Translations under genes and position numbers: made by a program | NCBI GenBank assembly: GCA_002633005.1 | Contig: NMRA01000318.1 | Location: forward strand, 454,058 to 514,082 | DNA from: Phoronis australis | Lineage: Eukaryota; Phoronida; Phoronidae | Length of the DNA stretch: 60,025 nucleotides | Direction: 5' to 3' | The notes under the pieces: generated by a model | Told to the model about the DNA's origin: nothing | What the model saw: only the letters and a program-made list of their open reading frames with translations | Databases searched by the model: none | In this document: positions 22,741 to 34,074 of the stretch, in pieces | How the letters are laid out: every line of letters begins with the position of its first letter | Numbering within the stretch: the first letter of the stretch is position 1

Positions 22741-23062
22741 TAGTGGCGGATCAGGGATACCAGAAGGGGGGCCTAACATGTTGCCTCAGGGAATTGGGCA
22801 GAGTGCAGTTGTGTGTGTGCAGGCGTCCCGAAAGTTGTGGGGGCCCAGAGTATGAACCTTCTGTTCGGGAAATCTATCGACTAAAAAAAAGTAAAAAATA
22901 GAAAAAACGGGAACGAGAGCCCGCCACGATCTGGGGTCTGAGTCCCCCTTTTCTCCAGTACCGGTCGTAGTTATATTTCCTCACGCGTCGCGCCGTTTCA
23001 TTTTGTTTGCGGCAGCCAAGGGGGGGTTGGGCCCCTGCCCCCTCCCCCCTAAATCCGCCAGT
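22741..23062 (+). mobile_element. Short hAT-like element, family A
   Basis: Starts TAGTGGCGGATCAGGGATAC (first base changed) and ends CCCCCTAAATCCGCCA. Shared internal blocks are CGAAAGTTG.GGG, CCTTCTGTTCGGGAAAT, ACTAAAAAAAA, CGGGAACG and GGCAGCCAAGGGGG. Same family and orientation as 15627 and 32443. The right terminus is slightly damaged, and I see no clear target duplication. Confidence 0.82.
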
Positions 23063-23150
23063 TAGTGATATAATTAAAGGAAACTGTCAAGTAGTGTATG
23101 CTAATCATGGAGCTCTGACATCAACAAGTGATGATGTGAAACGCGTGCAA

Positions 23151-23190
23151 AACAAGGAATTAGCTTCCAAAACAAGGAATTAGCTTCCAA
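23151..23190 (+). repeat. Perfect 20-bp tandem duplication
   Basis: AACAAGGAATTAGCTTCCAA occurs twice head to tail without change, so the duplication is recent or an assembly slip. Confidence 0.95.
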
Positions 23191-25040
23191 TGTGGCAATT
23201 GTGGTAATCAACGAAGGACACATTGCGTTAGAATGGTGAATTTAATGCAGACAAAAATACTTTCAATAACATCTATTCATATCACAACAGGGTTCACAGC
23301 ACCAATTTTTATGCCTTTTCTAATACCCAGCATTTCCAAATCTGAGCCTGGAAGTTTTACGGAAATCTGGGTAAGCTGCAAAAAATAATCGAAAACATAA
23401 ATGTATTCAATGTAGATGCACTAAATAAAAAATGCCTACCACGAGACATGACAAAATGGAATTAACATGGAACCCAGCAGCCCGTTTAGGTCACCCTGAT
23501 GTACAAAAATTGGGACAAAGTTGGAAGTCCACATCATTAAAATGAGATTTCCATGGATGATTTTACTGTCAAAATTGCCCTTTATTTTTTTATTTTTGAT
23601 AGAGTAACGCCATCAGTGATAGTGTTATCAAAGCAACAAATGTACAGAGAACATCATGTAGGCATGCATTCTTAACCTTAACTATATATAAGAAATCCAA
23701 AATCTGTAACATTTTAAATGTTTATGTAAAAGTAATCCTGTATTATACATTGACGTTAGATGCTAAAGCCACAATTGTTACGTTTCATTATCTCGTTAAA
23801 CCATTTATTTTTTCCAAAACACATGTAAACAATAACATTTTATCACATGGCACAAGTTGCCTTGGTATGGTATCAGTCTAACCAATAAAGATATTATTCT
23901 TTGATCAAAACCCCCTTAAGCATATTAAGCCTGAGATCATTCAGTGGCTAACTCACTATGCAACTGATTTTAACATTACACACACACATCATTTCTTGTG
24001 AAAAAAAAAACTCATAACTTACATATCAGAAAGTTACTCAAGATTTTTAAATCGAAAGCATTATGTCATGACTCTTTCACCACACGGGTACTGCCACTAT
24101 TATCATCTGCTTCAGAGTTATTAACTGAAATGGACTATTGATATCTGTTGTCACTTATGACTTTTACCTTTCGTAACGGACATTTTTAAGCTGGTGTAAA
24201 CTACCACACCATTACTTAAGATCAAAAAACTAAACAATAAATTGTCATCACTTTTACAACCTGTTTTCTTAAAGCAGATCTTATAAACAAGAACAGTCAT
24301 CCATCAGTTTTACAGTTAACTACACACTGAATTTCAAAAATTAATTACGCAAAAAATTCTCTAGTTTGAGACAGTGAATGATTATTCTGATCAAAGTCGG
24401 AGCTTGTCCCAATTTTTACAAATTCACACGTCTGTCAAAAATTCAAGGGGAATGGTAACAATTCATTAAATATTTGCCATGAGAGTCACTTTTTATGAAC
24501 TTACAGGAGCATTCTTGCAACCTGTTATGCTACAACATAGCGTTAGGAATTTGAAAAGTACGAAAATATACAAATCACTCACGCCTCAAATTTCAGGAGG
24601 AAAAAATTGAATTTCAGCCATGATTTCTGTGTTCTGAATTGAGGATCTGTCTCAATCTGGAGAATTTTTAATGTAATATATCACCGATCTAATGGCTATC
24701 ATCATCTATGTCACATTTGCTAAAAATATGTGTCCAAAACAATTATAAGCTATAAATGTGATCCATCTCTTGCAATGAAAAATGTTCAAACATACACCAT
24801 TGCCAGCATGATGACGAATACACCCAGCTGACAATATCCTCTGTACAGCACAGAGTTAAGGGTTTTTGGCAAACATATACACATATCCCATACATTATGG
24901 CTACAGTGAAGTCATTCTTAGTCATACCAATGTATAGCGAATGACATAGTAACAGAAGCGGTAGCCCATGTGGACAATTTCCCACTTCTTTCACAATTTT
25001 CCAAAGAAGCGGCTTGTCATCCAGGTCCCTCATGGGAAGT
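23191..25040. other. No gene recognised; possible intron or 3' region of the 25525 exon
   Basis: AT-rich DNA. The minus frame 24743-25216 is open, but it overlaps the ZAD-like exon in another frame and shows no domain. Confidence 0.3.
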
Positions 25041-25525
25041 CTAAGCACATTTTTTTTCTGAAGTCTGGTAAAGATAATCCAAAGATGTACTGATTTTAAA
25101 CAACAGTTTCCGATCAAGTTGCTCAGTTGAATCTTTAGACACGTTTGACAGGAAAGGGTTGCATTGTTGATAATCCCCAAATACTGAATACCCATGGTCA
25201 AATAACTCGGACTCAAAATTCAACAATCTCTTTGCTCCTGTTGGCCTCTTAGAAACAGATGGCGAATCAATTAGTACATGTTTCTGTCGAACTTCAGACT
25301 GAGCAATGAGAATGCTGACATCCATTCTCGCTGATTTCTGCAGCTGTGTGAGTTTTGAACAAGACAAAATGCATGAGCTGCAGATAAACACAGGCCTAGT
25401 GTCCAGCAAATCATTGTTGAATTGAATGTAAACGGGTTCAAAAAATCCAAGTACCTCTGCTTTAATGCAGCATTTTTTAACTTTGTGTACGTGAGAGTCA
25501 GAGTATAACAGTTTGCCACATACAC
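25041..25525 (-). CDS. Exon encoding a ZAD-like zinc-binding N-terminal domain
   Basis: On the minus strand a TTACAG acceptor at 25526 leads, after one base, to VCGKLLYSDSHVHKV, KKCCIKAEVLGFFEPVYIQ, LLDTRPVFICSSCILSCSKL, then a helix (TQLQKSARM) and a linker SPSVSKRPTGAKRLLNFESE. The Cys arrangement (C...CC...CxxC, first Cys of the opening pair expected in the previous exon) is that of treble-clef, ZAD-like domains that sit at the N-terminus of many invertebrate DNA-binding or transposon-derived proteins. The frame stays open to 25041, but coding quality drops after about 25215, so the true donor is probably before the end. A preceding exon is not identified with confidence. Confidence 0.55.
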
Positions 25526-26746
25526 TGTAATATGCATGTCTTTGACTTTGCCTATTTCACTGGAGTATTACAGTACACCATCTGAAATTAAACATACGTA
25601 AATAGCAAAGGCTTTCAATTTTTACTAGCATGACTGGTGTGCCACCTAGAATTATTTGTGTTCAAGTGAATTGACTTACGGCTGTAAAATCTTTGTCAAG
25701 CTAATCAATTTTAGTACTGCAGATGGGAGATATGTTCAATTAACCTTTTGCAGAAATTCTATAGTTACAGAATTACGATCTGCTCGGATATAATGGTCCC
25801 TGACATGGATAACAAGTTTTATCCACTGATAGTGACATACGTCGGAAGATTTAAGGCGACGTATGCCTCACACTGGCGGGCGCGGTAAAAATAGGTGGGC
25901 GCACAGTGTAAAACTGGCCTGTTGATGGTTTGGGCAACTGAACGAAGGACTGATTGAAGAAAAAGTTATATTACAGGAGTATTTGTTTGCGTTGGAAGAA
26001 ATTAAAGACATCAATGGGTACCTAAGGTGTCCCTCTATGAGAAAAAGGTACTTAAACAACGTGACTTTGATGTTTTAATCAGTGTGAGGCATAAGTCACC
26101 GAAAATCTATCAATGTATGAAACTCCCAGAGGAGCTTCACTGTCTCTACTGGGGCCAACTAGAGATGGTGGTCAGTGTATAATCCACTGAATAATAGAAA
26201 TGTTATTCAGTTGTTACATTCATCAACCTTTTTCGACCATGTCCTTGTCCTGTTGTTCGTTTCCCATTTTTCCCTAGTACAAAGTGACCAACAACACGTG
26301 TATTAGCCTGGTTAAATCTAGACATTTGCTGTCACTGGTGTGTTTCATCTGGCTAACACTAACAGCCTGATTCCGTGAGGTATAAGTAGTGAACCTGCCC
26401 TGAAGTTATTACAACATATTGATAGCGTCATTCTCAAAACCAAGGAACATTTTATCCGACTTGTCTCCAAAGTAGTTAGGTGTGATAAGACTGAACTCTG
26501 AAGTCGAAGTCCAAGCGATCACAGACACAGCGATGAGTAGAAAATCACCAATTTATCTTCAATTCAGACCCCTTTTAACTCACCTTTTACGCAAGTACAA
26601 CCGTACAGGCTTACATGGCTAGTCCAGGTTAGATTCCCGGTTCGGAGATTGATCTGAGTCGGCATTTACAACAGTTGTTCAGTAACATTTACATTGATTC
26701 AGAAAGGCGATAGGCCTGCTGCCTAAACCAGAAATCGCGAGCCACC
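25526..26746. other. No gene recognised
   Basis: Upstream side of the ZAD-like exon. No convincing preceding exon was found. Nothing else is supported. Confidence 0.3.
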
Positions 26747-26820
26747 ATGTTTACAAAAGCGCCATCTACCGAGCAAAATGATAGAAGTGAACTACTTTCG
26801 CGCAGGCTAATGTACTCCAT
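26747..26820 (+). CDS. Candidate first coding exon, plus strand
   Basis: The start sits in an ideal context (GCCACCATGT). The exon reads MFTKAPSTEQNDRSELLSRR then LMYS and ends in phase 2 at a consensus donor (AT|GTGAGTAAG). CpG-containing sequence surrounds it. The next exon was not found. The phase does not fit the exon at 45789. Confidence 0.4.
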
Positions 26821-27377
26821 GTGAGTAAGACAATACACGCAGTGTTGGCTTACGTAGTGAATGCCACTAACACAGCAGCGACACCGCGAATAGCCCCATT
26901 AAACTACGGGTTGACTGGAAGTAGGTACCGCGAGCAGTTCAAAGAGAAGCTCCTACACTCTTTCACAGTGCCACGAAAGGTTACACTGTGGAGTGTTGTT
27001 TATCGGCTTAATTTCTCAGTGGTTACAGCAATGAAACCGACGTCAACATTCAGTCATTCCCATTGGTTGAAATATGGGAAACCCTTTCAGTTTACTGTTA
27101 CGTAGTATGACGACCACCTTTGACTTGAATAGTTGCAATATATTAAAACGGGTAGTGATCGAAGTAAACAAAATCAAAGTAACCCCGACCCCGACACTAA
27201 GCCCAAACAAGTACAGCGCATTGAAGGTGTGTGTAAGCGGTGGTGATGTGGTCGATAAACTTCCAACCAAGCATGCGCATTGATGCCCACACATGGAATT
27301 CCGTGGGTAGTTCATGTTTCCACAGGGCCACTTTTCAGTATAGGTGGCGCTTTGTCAGAAGGTATGAAGCTTTTTAC

Positions 27378-27485
27378 TTTTGATGACACGTATCCGATGT
27401 TGGCCAAAATGTCATCGAAGCATGCCTGGTGGTCGCGCGCGTCGAACTCTTCGCCAAAAGTGCTGTCGTCAGCATAGGAGCACAT
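27378..27485 (-). CDS. Candidate first coding exon, minus strand
   Basis: The frame reads MCSYADDSTFGEEFDARDHQ, ACFDDILANIGYVSSK in phase 0, followed by a donor (AAA|GTAAAA). An upstream in-frame ATG at 27506 would add seven residues. The acidic, well-balanced composition looks coding. Without the splice the frame runs on to 27312. A family-A element lies just upstream at 27527. No family is recognised, and no link to the 25525 exon in phase. Confidence 0.35.
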
Positions 27486-27526
27486 CAAGACTACGCCACA
27501 CAACACCGTCTCTTACGGTGCTTATA

Positions 27527-27853
27527 CATAGGCAGATTTAAGGGGGTCCAGGGTGCCCCCCTCCCCCTGTTGGCTGCCTCAAAAAAGAGCAACAGCGTGG
27601 GAAAATATTGAGTTTCGTAATTAACCCCGGTAATTAAAATGCGGCTGAGATTGGCTCAGACCAGATTGCAAGAGTCCGATTCAAAGCACGGCGCAACGCA
27701 ATCCCTTTTTTATTTTTTAATCCTCCGTTTGTTTTTAGGTAGAAGGTCCTCATCCTCAGCAATTCGAGCCTCCCTATATTCTAGGCTAGGTGCGAGCGTG
27801 CATTAAAGACAAAATGTTGGGCCCTCACCTATGATATCCTAGATCCGCCACTG
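27527..27853 (-). mobile_element. Short hAT-like element, family A, reverse orientation
   Basis: Begins CATAGGCAGATTTAAGG and ends CTAGATCCGCCACTG, the reverse complement of the other copies. It is flanked by TTATA (27522-27526) and TTTTA (27854-27858), a 5-bp target duplication with one mismatch. Its middle has diverged more than the other copies. Confidence 0.85.
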
Positions 27854-28421
27854 TTTTAGACGCTACGTGAGCCTACGTTCCACTATACCATAACTTACGA
27901 TGCGTAGGTGCTACTTTAAAATCCAAAATGTAGTGGCTGCGCTTATGTGCACTTACAGCACTGATTTTAACCCAGAGACCGATAAGCAGCCTACGTACAG
28001 GAAATGACACTCAGCTGTTACGCAGTGAGACTTAGGGGAAATTTCATTGGCACGATGATGTCATATGTACCACTTTACAATGATTGGTTGAGAATTTCTC
28101 TCGAATGGGTTACGAATTATGGCCGAAATTTAAGTCGCAATTAATTACTGTCTGTGTTGTGCAAGAAACAAAAACAATATTTCATTAAAAAATACTTGTA
28201 TTTCTGGTGTTAAAAGAGTGTTTTAGTCGCTGGAGGCCATTTTAAAGCGAGCTCAACAGGAAGCTATTTTCGTTCAGCATTGTATGTAGTGTCAGCGATA
28301 GCCTTAACTAAAGATAAGCTGCCTCATATGAAATACACTTGGAACCTGGCCAATTTTATTGCGCACCATAAAAGCTTCGATAAAGGTGACAATTTTGCAC
28401 TTTCTAAGAGACGTCTCAAAG

Positions 28422-28434
28422 ATGGCATCTGGCG
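28422..28434 (+). CDS. Possible first coding exon (MASG) of the coiled-coil gene
   Basis: ATGGCATCTGGCG in good start context (AAAGATGG) is followed by a consensus donor GTAAGT, phase 1. The exon at 45789 begins with GC, which completes a glycine codon, so the two are phase-compatible. The implied intron is 17 kb and contains many insertions. A closer first exon cannot be excluded. Confidence 0.35.
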
Positions 28435-29164
28435 GTAAGTACATGTGATGTTTTTGTTTATGTTGTTTTATGTTCAGTAATTACTAGGTGGAACATCTCA
28501 AATACAGACGAACTAAGTGTATAGCATGGAAGTATACCAATAAGAAGCGTATTTCAAGTATGTGATATAATGGTGTTCCTTCTATCTTGAAATTGCAGAT
28601 TTTTGTATTGTTTGCGTTAGTTCATTTCTCTGTTTGATAATAATTTATCACTTTTAAGGACACATAGAGGATCGAGAAGCAGGCAAACTTTTTAAAAAGA
28701 AACGGAAATTTGCAATGCATATAACGCAAATCATATTAAGTATAATTTTGCACCCGTCTTTAACATTTAACACAAAGTCAAGTATTTGTTGGAATCATCC
28801 AATTGAAATTTAAACCATTTTAATAGTGTAATTTTTCTCTAATGGTTGACAACCATTTCGACATTTCTAATTCGTTTCATATCACTTAATTGAATTGTAA
28901 ACAACATAATATGCAATAGCACAGACGCTCAAATTATGAACATAAAAGTTTCACCTGTTAGTCTCGTTATTTTCAAAGTTAGGGATTGTATTGTCTGATC
29001 TCATCTGTTAGCTTTATGGTCTAGGGATACATGTATGTACTGCAAAAATGAATTTGTGATAAGTACATATAATACGAACATGATGTTCGTAAAACTCTTA
29101 ATAGTTCAAGACCAAAACGTGATTTTACCTTGCTTTGCCCATGATAAAATCATGAATACGATTC
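28435..29164. other. No gene recognised
   Basis: AT-rich sequence downstream of the MASG donor. Nothing else is supported. Confidence 0.3.
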
Positions 29165-29452
29165 CCCTGATCCGTAGCAGTTCTAAGCCGGCTGTCAGAC
29201 GCTCGACGAAGCGAACAGCCTGAGAGCGTATGCACTGCTGAGGCAGTCCACGGGAAGGTCCAGGCAACGTTCCGAACACGACCTGACGGACTCGTTCAGT
29301 CCACGCCCGTTCCAGGCCCGCATCCTACCCCAGCCCGACGGACCCAGTCCTTAGAGCCAATCTTTTTCCCGAAGTTACAGATCTAATTTGCCGACATCCC
29401 TTACCTACATTGGTTCTACTCGACTAGACCTTCTCCGGATATGGGTATGGCA
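29165..29452 (-). pseudogene. 28S rRNA fragment, reverse orientation
   Basis: On the minus strand I read CCATACCCATATCCGG, AACCAATGTAGGTAAGGGAT, GTCGGCAAATTAGATC, GTAACTTCGGGAAAAAGATT, GGCTCTAAGGACTGGGTC and CGTCGGGCTGGGG. These are conserved metazoan 28S positions in the correct order. Several bases differ from the invariant rRNA (for example GGGATGTCGG for GGGAAGTCGG), and a segment between CATATCC and GTCTAGTCGA is shortened. It is a dispersed pseudogene fragment, not a functional array. Its right edge coincides with the start of another repeat (29452-29605). Confidence 0.85.
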
Positions 29453-29605
29453 ATTGGCGAAGATAATGTGTAATAAGATGACACAAGTTACACATGAGGC
29501 CGCCGGCTTTTTTCGCCTGCCGATCAATTTGTTGGTTTGTGAAAATAAAAATGTGATAAGGGTAGCGGCGGAGCCGACTGTGACCTCAGAAATACGATAA
29601 TGTTT
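29452..29605 (+). repeat. Dispersed repeat D, copy 1
   Basis: CAATTGGC.AAGATAA..., GGCTTTTTTCGCCTGCCGAT, CAAT.TGTTGGTTT and AATACGATAATG recur at 54990-55165. The block GGCTTTTTTCGCCTGCCGAT is identical. Unknown family; the copies are direct repeats. Confidence 0.8.
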
Positions 29606-29914
29606 TCGGTTTCCCCTCAGTCATATATTATTTTGAAACGTCCTTCTGTTCGAGATTATCCTTCTGACTCAAACGTACGCCGTCCCAGTAAACACATGCA
29701 CGCATCCAGCCTTTAATATTGGGAGCTAGAATTTCTGACAAAATGGACCTTTTGGTAACAAAACATCGGGATGACTAAAAAACCGGGGTATCACCTTCAG
29801 AACTGTGAACTCTGCGTCTGAGCCTTTTTAGTGGACTTTTGTCTCATTTTCTCAGACTTTTTGTTTCTCTGAGGCGGACTTTTTTACCCACTTCGGCAAC
29901 CAGTGAAGAGTACC

Positions 29915-30880
29915 CTTGCGAGTTTGGCGAGATTGTCGAGTTTGGTTGGTGTTCACCTTTTTTATCATTAATAGAGATGATTAGCGAAATTTTTTGTAGA
30001 ACAAAGAACGATATTTGGTTTGGCTTCCATGTTGAACGCACGTGACTAAAAAGTTGAACACATGTGACTAAAAATGACCACGAAAAGTTTTTTATTGCTG
30101 TTTAGGTACAAAATATCTGACAATAAAATTATTGTTGAAAATGAGGTACAAATCATAATACATATTCAATGGATCGACATCAGACTACGTAGTGCTCTTG
30201 CGAGTTTGGCGAGTTTGGTGAGTTTGGTTGAGCTTGACTTCGCTGTCATAGATTTATATGAGAGTAGAGTATCCTTGCGAGTTCGGCAAGTTTGGCGACT
30301 TTAGTTGAAATTGACCTTTCTTACCATAGATAGAGATGAGCATAGAGTATCCTTGCGAGCTTGGCGAGTTATAGAACAAGGAATGATATTTGACTTCCAC
30401 TCATTGTTCACGTTACTAAGAATGATAACGTAAAATATTTTATTGTTTAGTAGATAAAAAATCTGTGTCACTAAAACTATTATCGAAAATGAGCTGCAAA
30501 TCACAACACATGCTGTGATAATTTGATATGTGAGACGAGTTCGTTGCGAGTTGGGCGAGTTTGGTTGAACTTGATTCTGCTATCACAGATCTATGTGAGA
30601 CTAAAGAAACCTTGACAGGTTGGAGAGTTTGGTTAACCTTGACTTTACCATCATAGATATATGTGGGACAAGAGTACCATTGTCTCTCATAGAGAGAGAG
30701 AGGTGAACCTGGAGCGTGTTTGGCGAATTTGGTTGAACTTGACTTTGCCATCATAGATTGTGTGAGACAAGACTACCCTTATCAGATAGGGAGTTTGGCG
30801 AGTTGGGTTGACTTTGATCTCTAGCTCTCATATATAGAAGTGAGCCTAGAGCGAGTTTTACGAGTTTGGTTGACCTTGAT
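29915..30880 (+). repeat. Degenerate minisatellite, roughly 75-85 bp units
   Basis: Units run (C)CTTGCGAGTTTGGCGAGTTTGG, TTGAACTTGACTTTGCCATC, ATAGAT.TATGTGAGACTAGA and GTACCCTTG. They repeat at least seven times with decay, and a higher-order block (30075-30200, 30430-30520) separates groups. Sequence of the same family lies at 56150-56283 and 57485-57530. Confidence 0.8.
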
Positions 30881-32280
30881 CTGCTAAACAAGTGGTCATG
30901 TGGTCAAGGGTGTGGTCATGGCTGATTATATTTTATGGTAATATGGGAGATTACAAGCTCATGTTGGGAGTGTGTAACCTGGGAGTATTTGATATTGGTC
31001 CTAGGTGTAACTCAGTTTTCTCTCATAACCTGGAATGTGTTTTGACACGACTGGTTTATAACACCGAGTGCGTAATTTTTTTGATATTACATGGGCAAAT
31101 CACAAAGTAATGCGAAGTAGAAATACACGCGCCTTACATTTTATTGTCTGCGAAACACTAAGACAACGAAACGCCCGCTAACCTAAGAATGCCGGAATTC
31201 TGAGAAGGTGACACGGGTATGATTGACAAATCGGGTGTCGCAACTGTACGTACTTCCAGTTGGAAGGACATGCAAATAGCTTCTTTAACGAACCTACCTT
31301 CGGCGGCGAATTTCATGTCCACGTTCATTCACACGGTGACGAACCCAACTCAAGAAACGCGGCGAGACTGTCAAACTGTGCTCAAGCGCGGGGAAGCCTT
31401 GCTGACTGCCATTTATGAACATTTTTTAAGTTTTAATATTACAACTTCAAAAACTCTTTATTAGATTCTAACATGAATATTTGCTACGAAAGCTGAATGC
31501 AATTTAAATTTGTTAAGTGTAAAATATAATTATTAACGAAAAGTAAATAAATTACTTAGCATTGCGCAACAAAAGTTGCGTCATGTGGTTCAAAGTTTTA
31601 GACACGTCGAGTTTTTTTACGGTTCACGTGAGAAAACAAATCCTACACTCGTCTCATAAACCTGAGACTTGTGTAGGATTCTCAATTTATGTTATATCCC
31701 ATTTTGGCGCAGGCGAGGTCTCAGGTTTAAAAATTGCCCAACGACCTCTTTTGAAGTCACGTCTACCACCCATTATCTATAACAATATTTCCCCCTCTTA
31801 TCTTTATTGCATAGCTACTCATAGATCACATCGCCACAATAGCTGCAATTGTTCATTATTTACAAAAGTTTCTGCCAGCAGTCTTTTTACAACACCAACG
31901 TCAGGAAATGGAACAGCCTACAAAACCAATTGCGGATAATAGAATTTCCGTCAAAGTTCAATACCAAATGTAGCTTTTAATTCATCAACTTACAAACAAC
32001 GAATCTGGCGCTTTTTATAAAATTTGACATCATTTCGTCATTCAAACTTGTATATCTCCTCTTCTAATTTTTGAAATTTCTTGATACATATATTTATTTA
32101 TGTGAATGTATGTTTTTTATGTATCTACCTATTATTTAATTACTTATTGTGGTATTAAATCTTTCTACATAGGACTGACCGCGATGGAAATAAGTAACTA
32201 CTGTTTCTATCATCGGCACATTGATTGCTCTTTTTACTTGAACCGTTGTCTCATTTGTCATCGTCACTTTTAGTTTGTAT
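30881..32280. other. No gene recognised
   Basis: Open frames at 31219-31464 and 31562-31939 show no domain and no splice support. AT-rich beyond 31440. Confidence 0.3.
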
Positions 32281-33044
32281 ACTGTGCCGGGTTGCATGAA
32301 ACAGTTCGAAATAGAGACTCAACTAAGTTCCCTAGATCTTTTGCATATTTTTGCCTTTCTTTACTCACAGGTGAAATCTTTTTCTATCATTTCATCTTTA
32401 TTATGAGCTCCTCTTTGACGAATGACATTTTCTAATAAAATTCAGTGACGGATCTAGGATACCATAAGGGAGGCCCTACATCCGAAGATGACGTCTCGTA
32501 GAATTGGGAAAAGCGTGACTGCGTTTTCAGCAGTGACCCGAAAGTTGCGGGGACCGGTCTCGTGACCCTTCTGTTCGAGAAATTTGCTGTTGGACTAAAA
32601 AAAACGGGAACGCCGCGGTCCGGGTTCTGAGCGCCCCCTTCTCCGCTACCGGTCCTGATTACACAGCATTTTCGCACGCTTTGTGGTCTTGCTGTTCCAC
32701 TTTGCTTGTGGCAGCCAAGGGGGAGGAGTCCGGGCCCCCTGCCCCCCCCATAAATCCGCCTATGAAATTACTAAATACTGAGCTCTGAATTCAATGAAAA
32801 TAAATAGAGACTTAGTCCTTAGGTTAGGTGCGTTGCATGAAAAGCCCCCTTTTTTATTTTCGATAACATTGAAATATCAACGGGGAGTTCACTCTCGATT
32901 TGTAAGCCAAAAATTGACTTAGTAATGAAACTAAAACCGCGTCAGAAAGGACAATCAGTGTTTCCCAAGTCCATAAATCTGCAATAGATTTAGGTAAATC
33001 ACTTGAGTCCCTAGTTGGGACTGTTTCATGCAACCTGGCACTGG
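32281..33044 (-). mobile_element. Non-autonomous DNA transposon, family B, copy 2, interrupted
   Basis: Ends ACTGTGCCGGGTTGCATGAA and TTCATGCAACCTGGCACTGG are inverted repeats extending some 45 bases inward. A perfect 5-bp duplication TGTAT flanks them (32276-32280, 33045-33049). The inside matches 14391-14785 in reverse. A family-A element (32443-32764) sits within it. Without that insertion the element is about 437 bp. No protein is encoded. Confidence 0.85.
32443..32764 (+). mobile_element. Short hAT-like element, family A, nested in family B
   Basis: Begins CAGTGACGGATCTAGGATAC and ends CCATAAATCCGCCTATG. A perfect 5-bp duplication AAATT flanks it (32438-32442, 32765-32769). At 322 bp it is the best-preserved of four copies. 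The 11-bp ends and 5-bp duplications fit the hAT type known as hAT5. It encodes nothing and would depend on a transposase in trans. Confidence 0.9.
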
Positions 33045-33307
33045 TGTATCTCTGCCAGTCCTTGTGTTGTGTTGTACCAAATTTATTGTGTTATATTCTT
33101 ATATTTCACTGGTCAATCAGTGTTAAGGAGTTCCCACCATGATCATGTGTTTCAAAAAAAATTTATTAATATATCTTAAGAGATTTAATAACTTTTAGTG
33201 TACCTGAAGCAAGCAAAGATTTTAAATATATATTTTTTCTGGTTGTGCGTAATGGGTGGAGACCGTCTCCGTCGTTGTTGTTCTTACTAGTGCAATACTG
33301 AAGAGTT

Positions 33308-33592
33308 GTGAGGATAGTTCGCGGAGAGCCGCCTTTTTCAGACACGAAAAGATACGTTTGTGGAAACTGTAGTAACAGCAAGTTGGCTGAGAACGTCTCT
33401 GTGTTCAAATTTCCTAAATACGTGAAAATTGCACAGAAATTGCATCGTTGCACAAGAGTGGAAATGTCATTGAGAAACACGCGATTCAATCGTAAGCCAC
33501 AACTTGTTGGGCACATTTCAGGGAATCGTGTTTCGACCAAACACAAAAGTGGCGTTACGATGAAGGACTCGCCACCTTTTAAATGTATTTGA
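33308..33592 (+). other. Open frame weakly resembling a THAP-type zinc finger
   Basis: The 94-residue frame includes YVCGNCSNSKLAENVSVFKF, PKYVKIAQKLHRC and KHKSGVTMKDSPPFKCI. The C-x2-C-x-N start followed by a Phe-Pro block recalls THAP domains, but the invariant Trp and C-x2-H are not visible. It may be a decayed transposon protein; low support. Confidence 0.2.
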
Positions 33593-33747
33593 AATTTTTA
33601 TAAATAACGTCGAAACTGCCTGCATTCCCGGGCAAATGATGACGGCTCTCGACCCTGGCCCTAGTCGAGTGCTACGATACGTAGATTTATGCATTGTGTT
33701 TAGACTATACTCATTCCACAATGGCAATACGATGACCCAGGTTTACT

Positions 33748-33963
33748 TTAGCCTTTGTCATCATTGATTATAAAGTGTCTATTTTGTGAATATTGGCCAT
33801 TCCTCTGGTTCACGTGGTTGTGGCTAACATATGTCTGCAGCATTTCTTGTGCAAGTGGGTCGAGTTCATACGGCCTCAAAGCCGACGAAACTTCGCCAAG
33901 AGGGAAATCGAATTCATTGTCTGATTCTTCAAGTACTTGAGACTGATGCCCATATCCAAACAT
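33748..33963 (-). CDS. Acidic small ORF, 71 aa, uncertain
   Basis: Reads MFGYGHQSQVLEESDNEFDF, PLGEVSSALRPYELDPLAQE, MLQTYVSHNHVNQ and a stop. The acidic serine patch followed by RPYELDPLA recalls linker segments of P2X7-tail-like or transposon-associated proteins of invertebrates. It lies just downstream of, and opposite to, the weak THAP-like frame. No splice or promoter evidence. Could be a first exon or chance. Confidence 0.25.
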   Translation of the reverse strand: MFGYGHQSQVLEESDNEFDFPLGEVSSALRPYELDPLAQEMLQTYVSHNHVNQRNGQYSQNRHFIINDDKG

Positions 33964-34020
33964 TGCAATTGATTTTCAAGTGACAAAGCGTCTTCCACCC
34001 ATTACATCACTTGGTGGGAA

Positions 34021-34074
34021 ACTTGGAAATAACTAATTTTTCTTCTAACTTGGAAATAACTAATTTTTCTTCTA
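34021..34074 (+). repeat. Perfect 27-bp tandem duplication
   Basis: The unit starting ACTTGGAAATAACTAATTTT occurs twice without change, period 27. Confidence 0.95.

Noticed and set aside
24743-25216. 157-aa minus-strand frame, the second longest in the window
   Set aside because: No domain, and it overlaps the ZAD-like exon in a different frame whose Cys pattern and acceptor are better supported.
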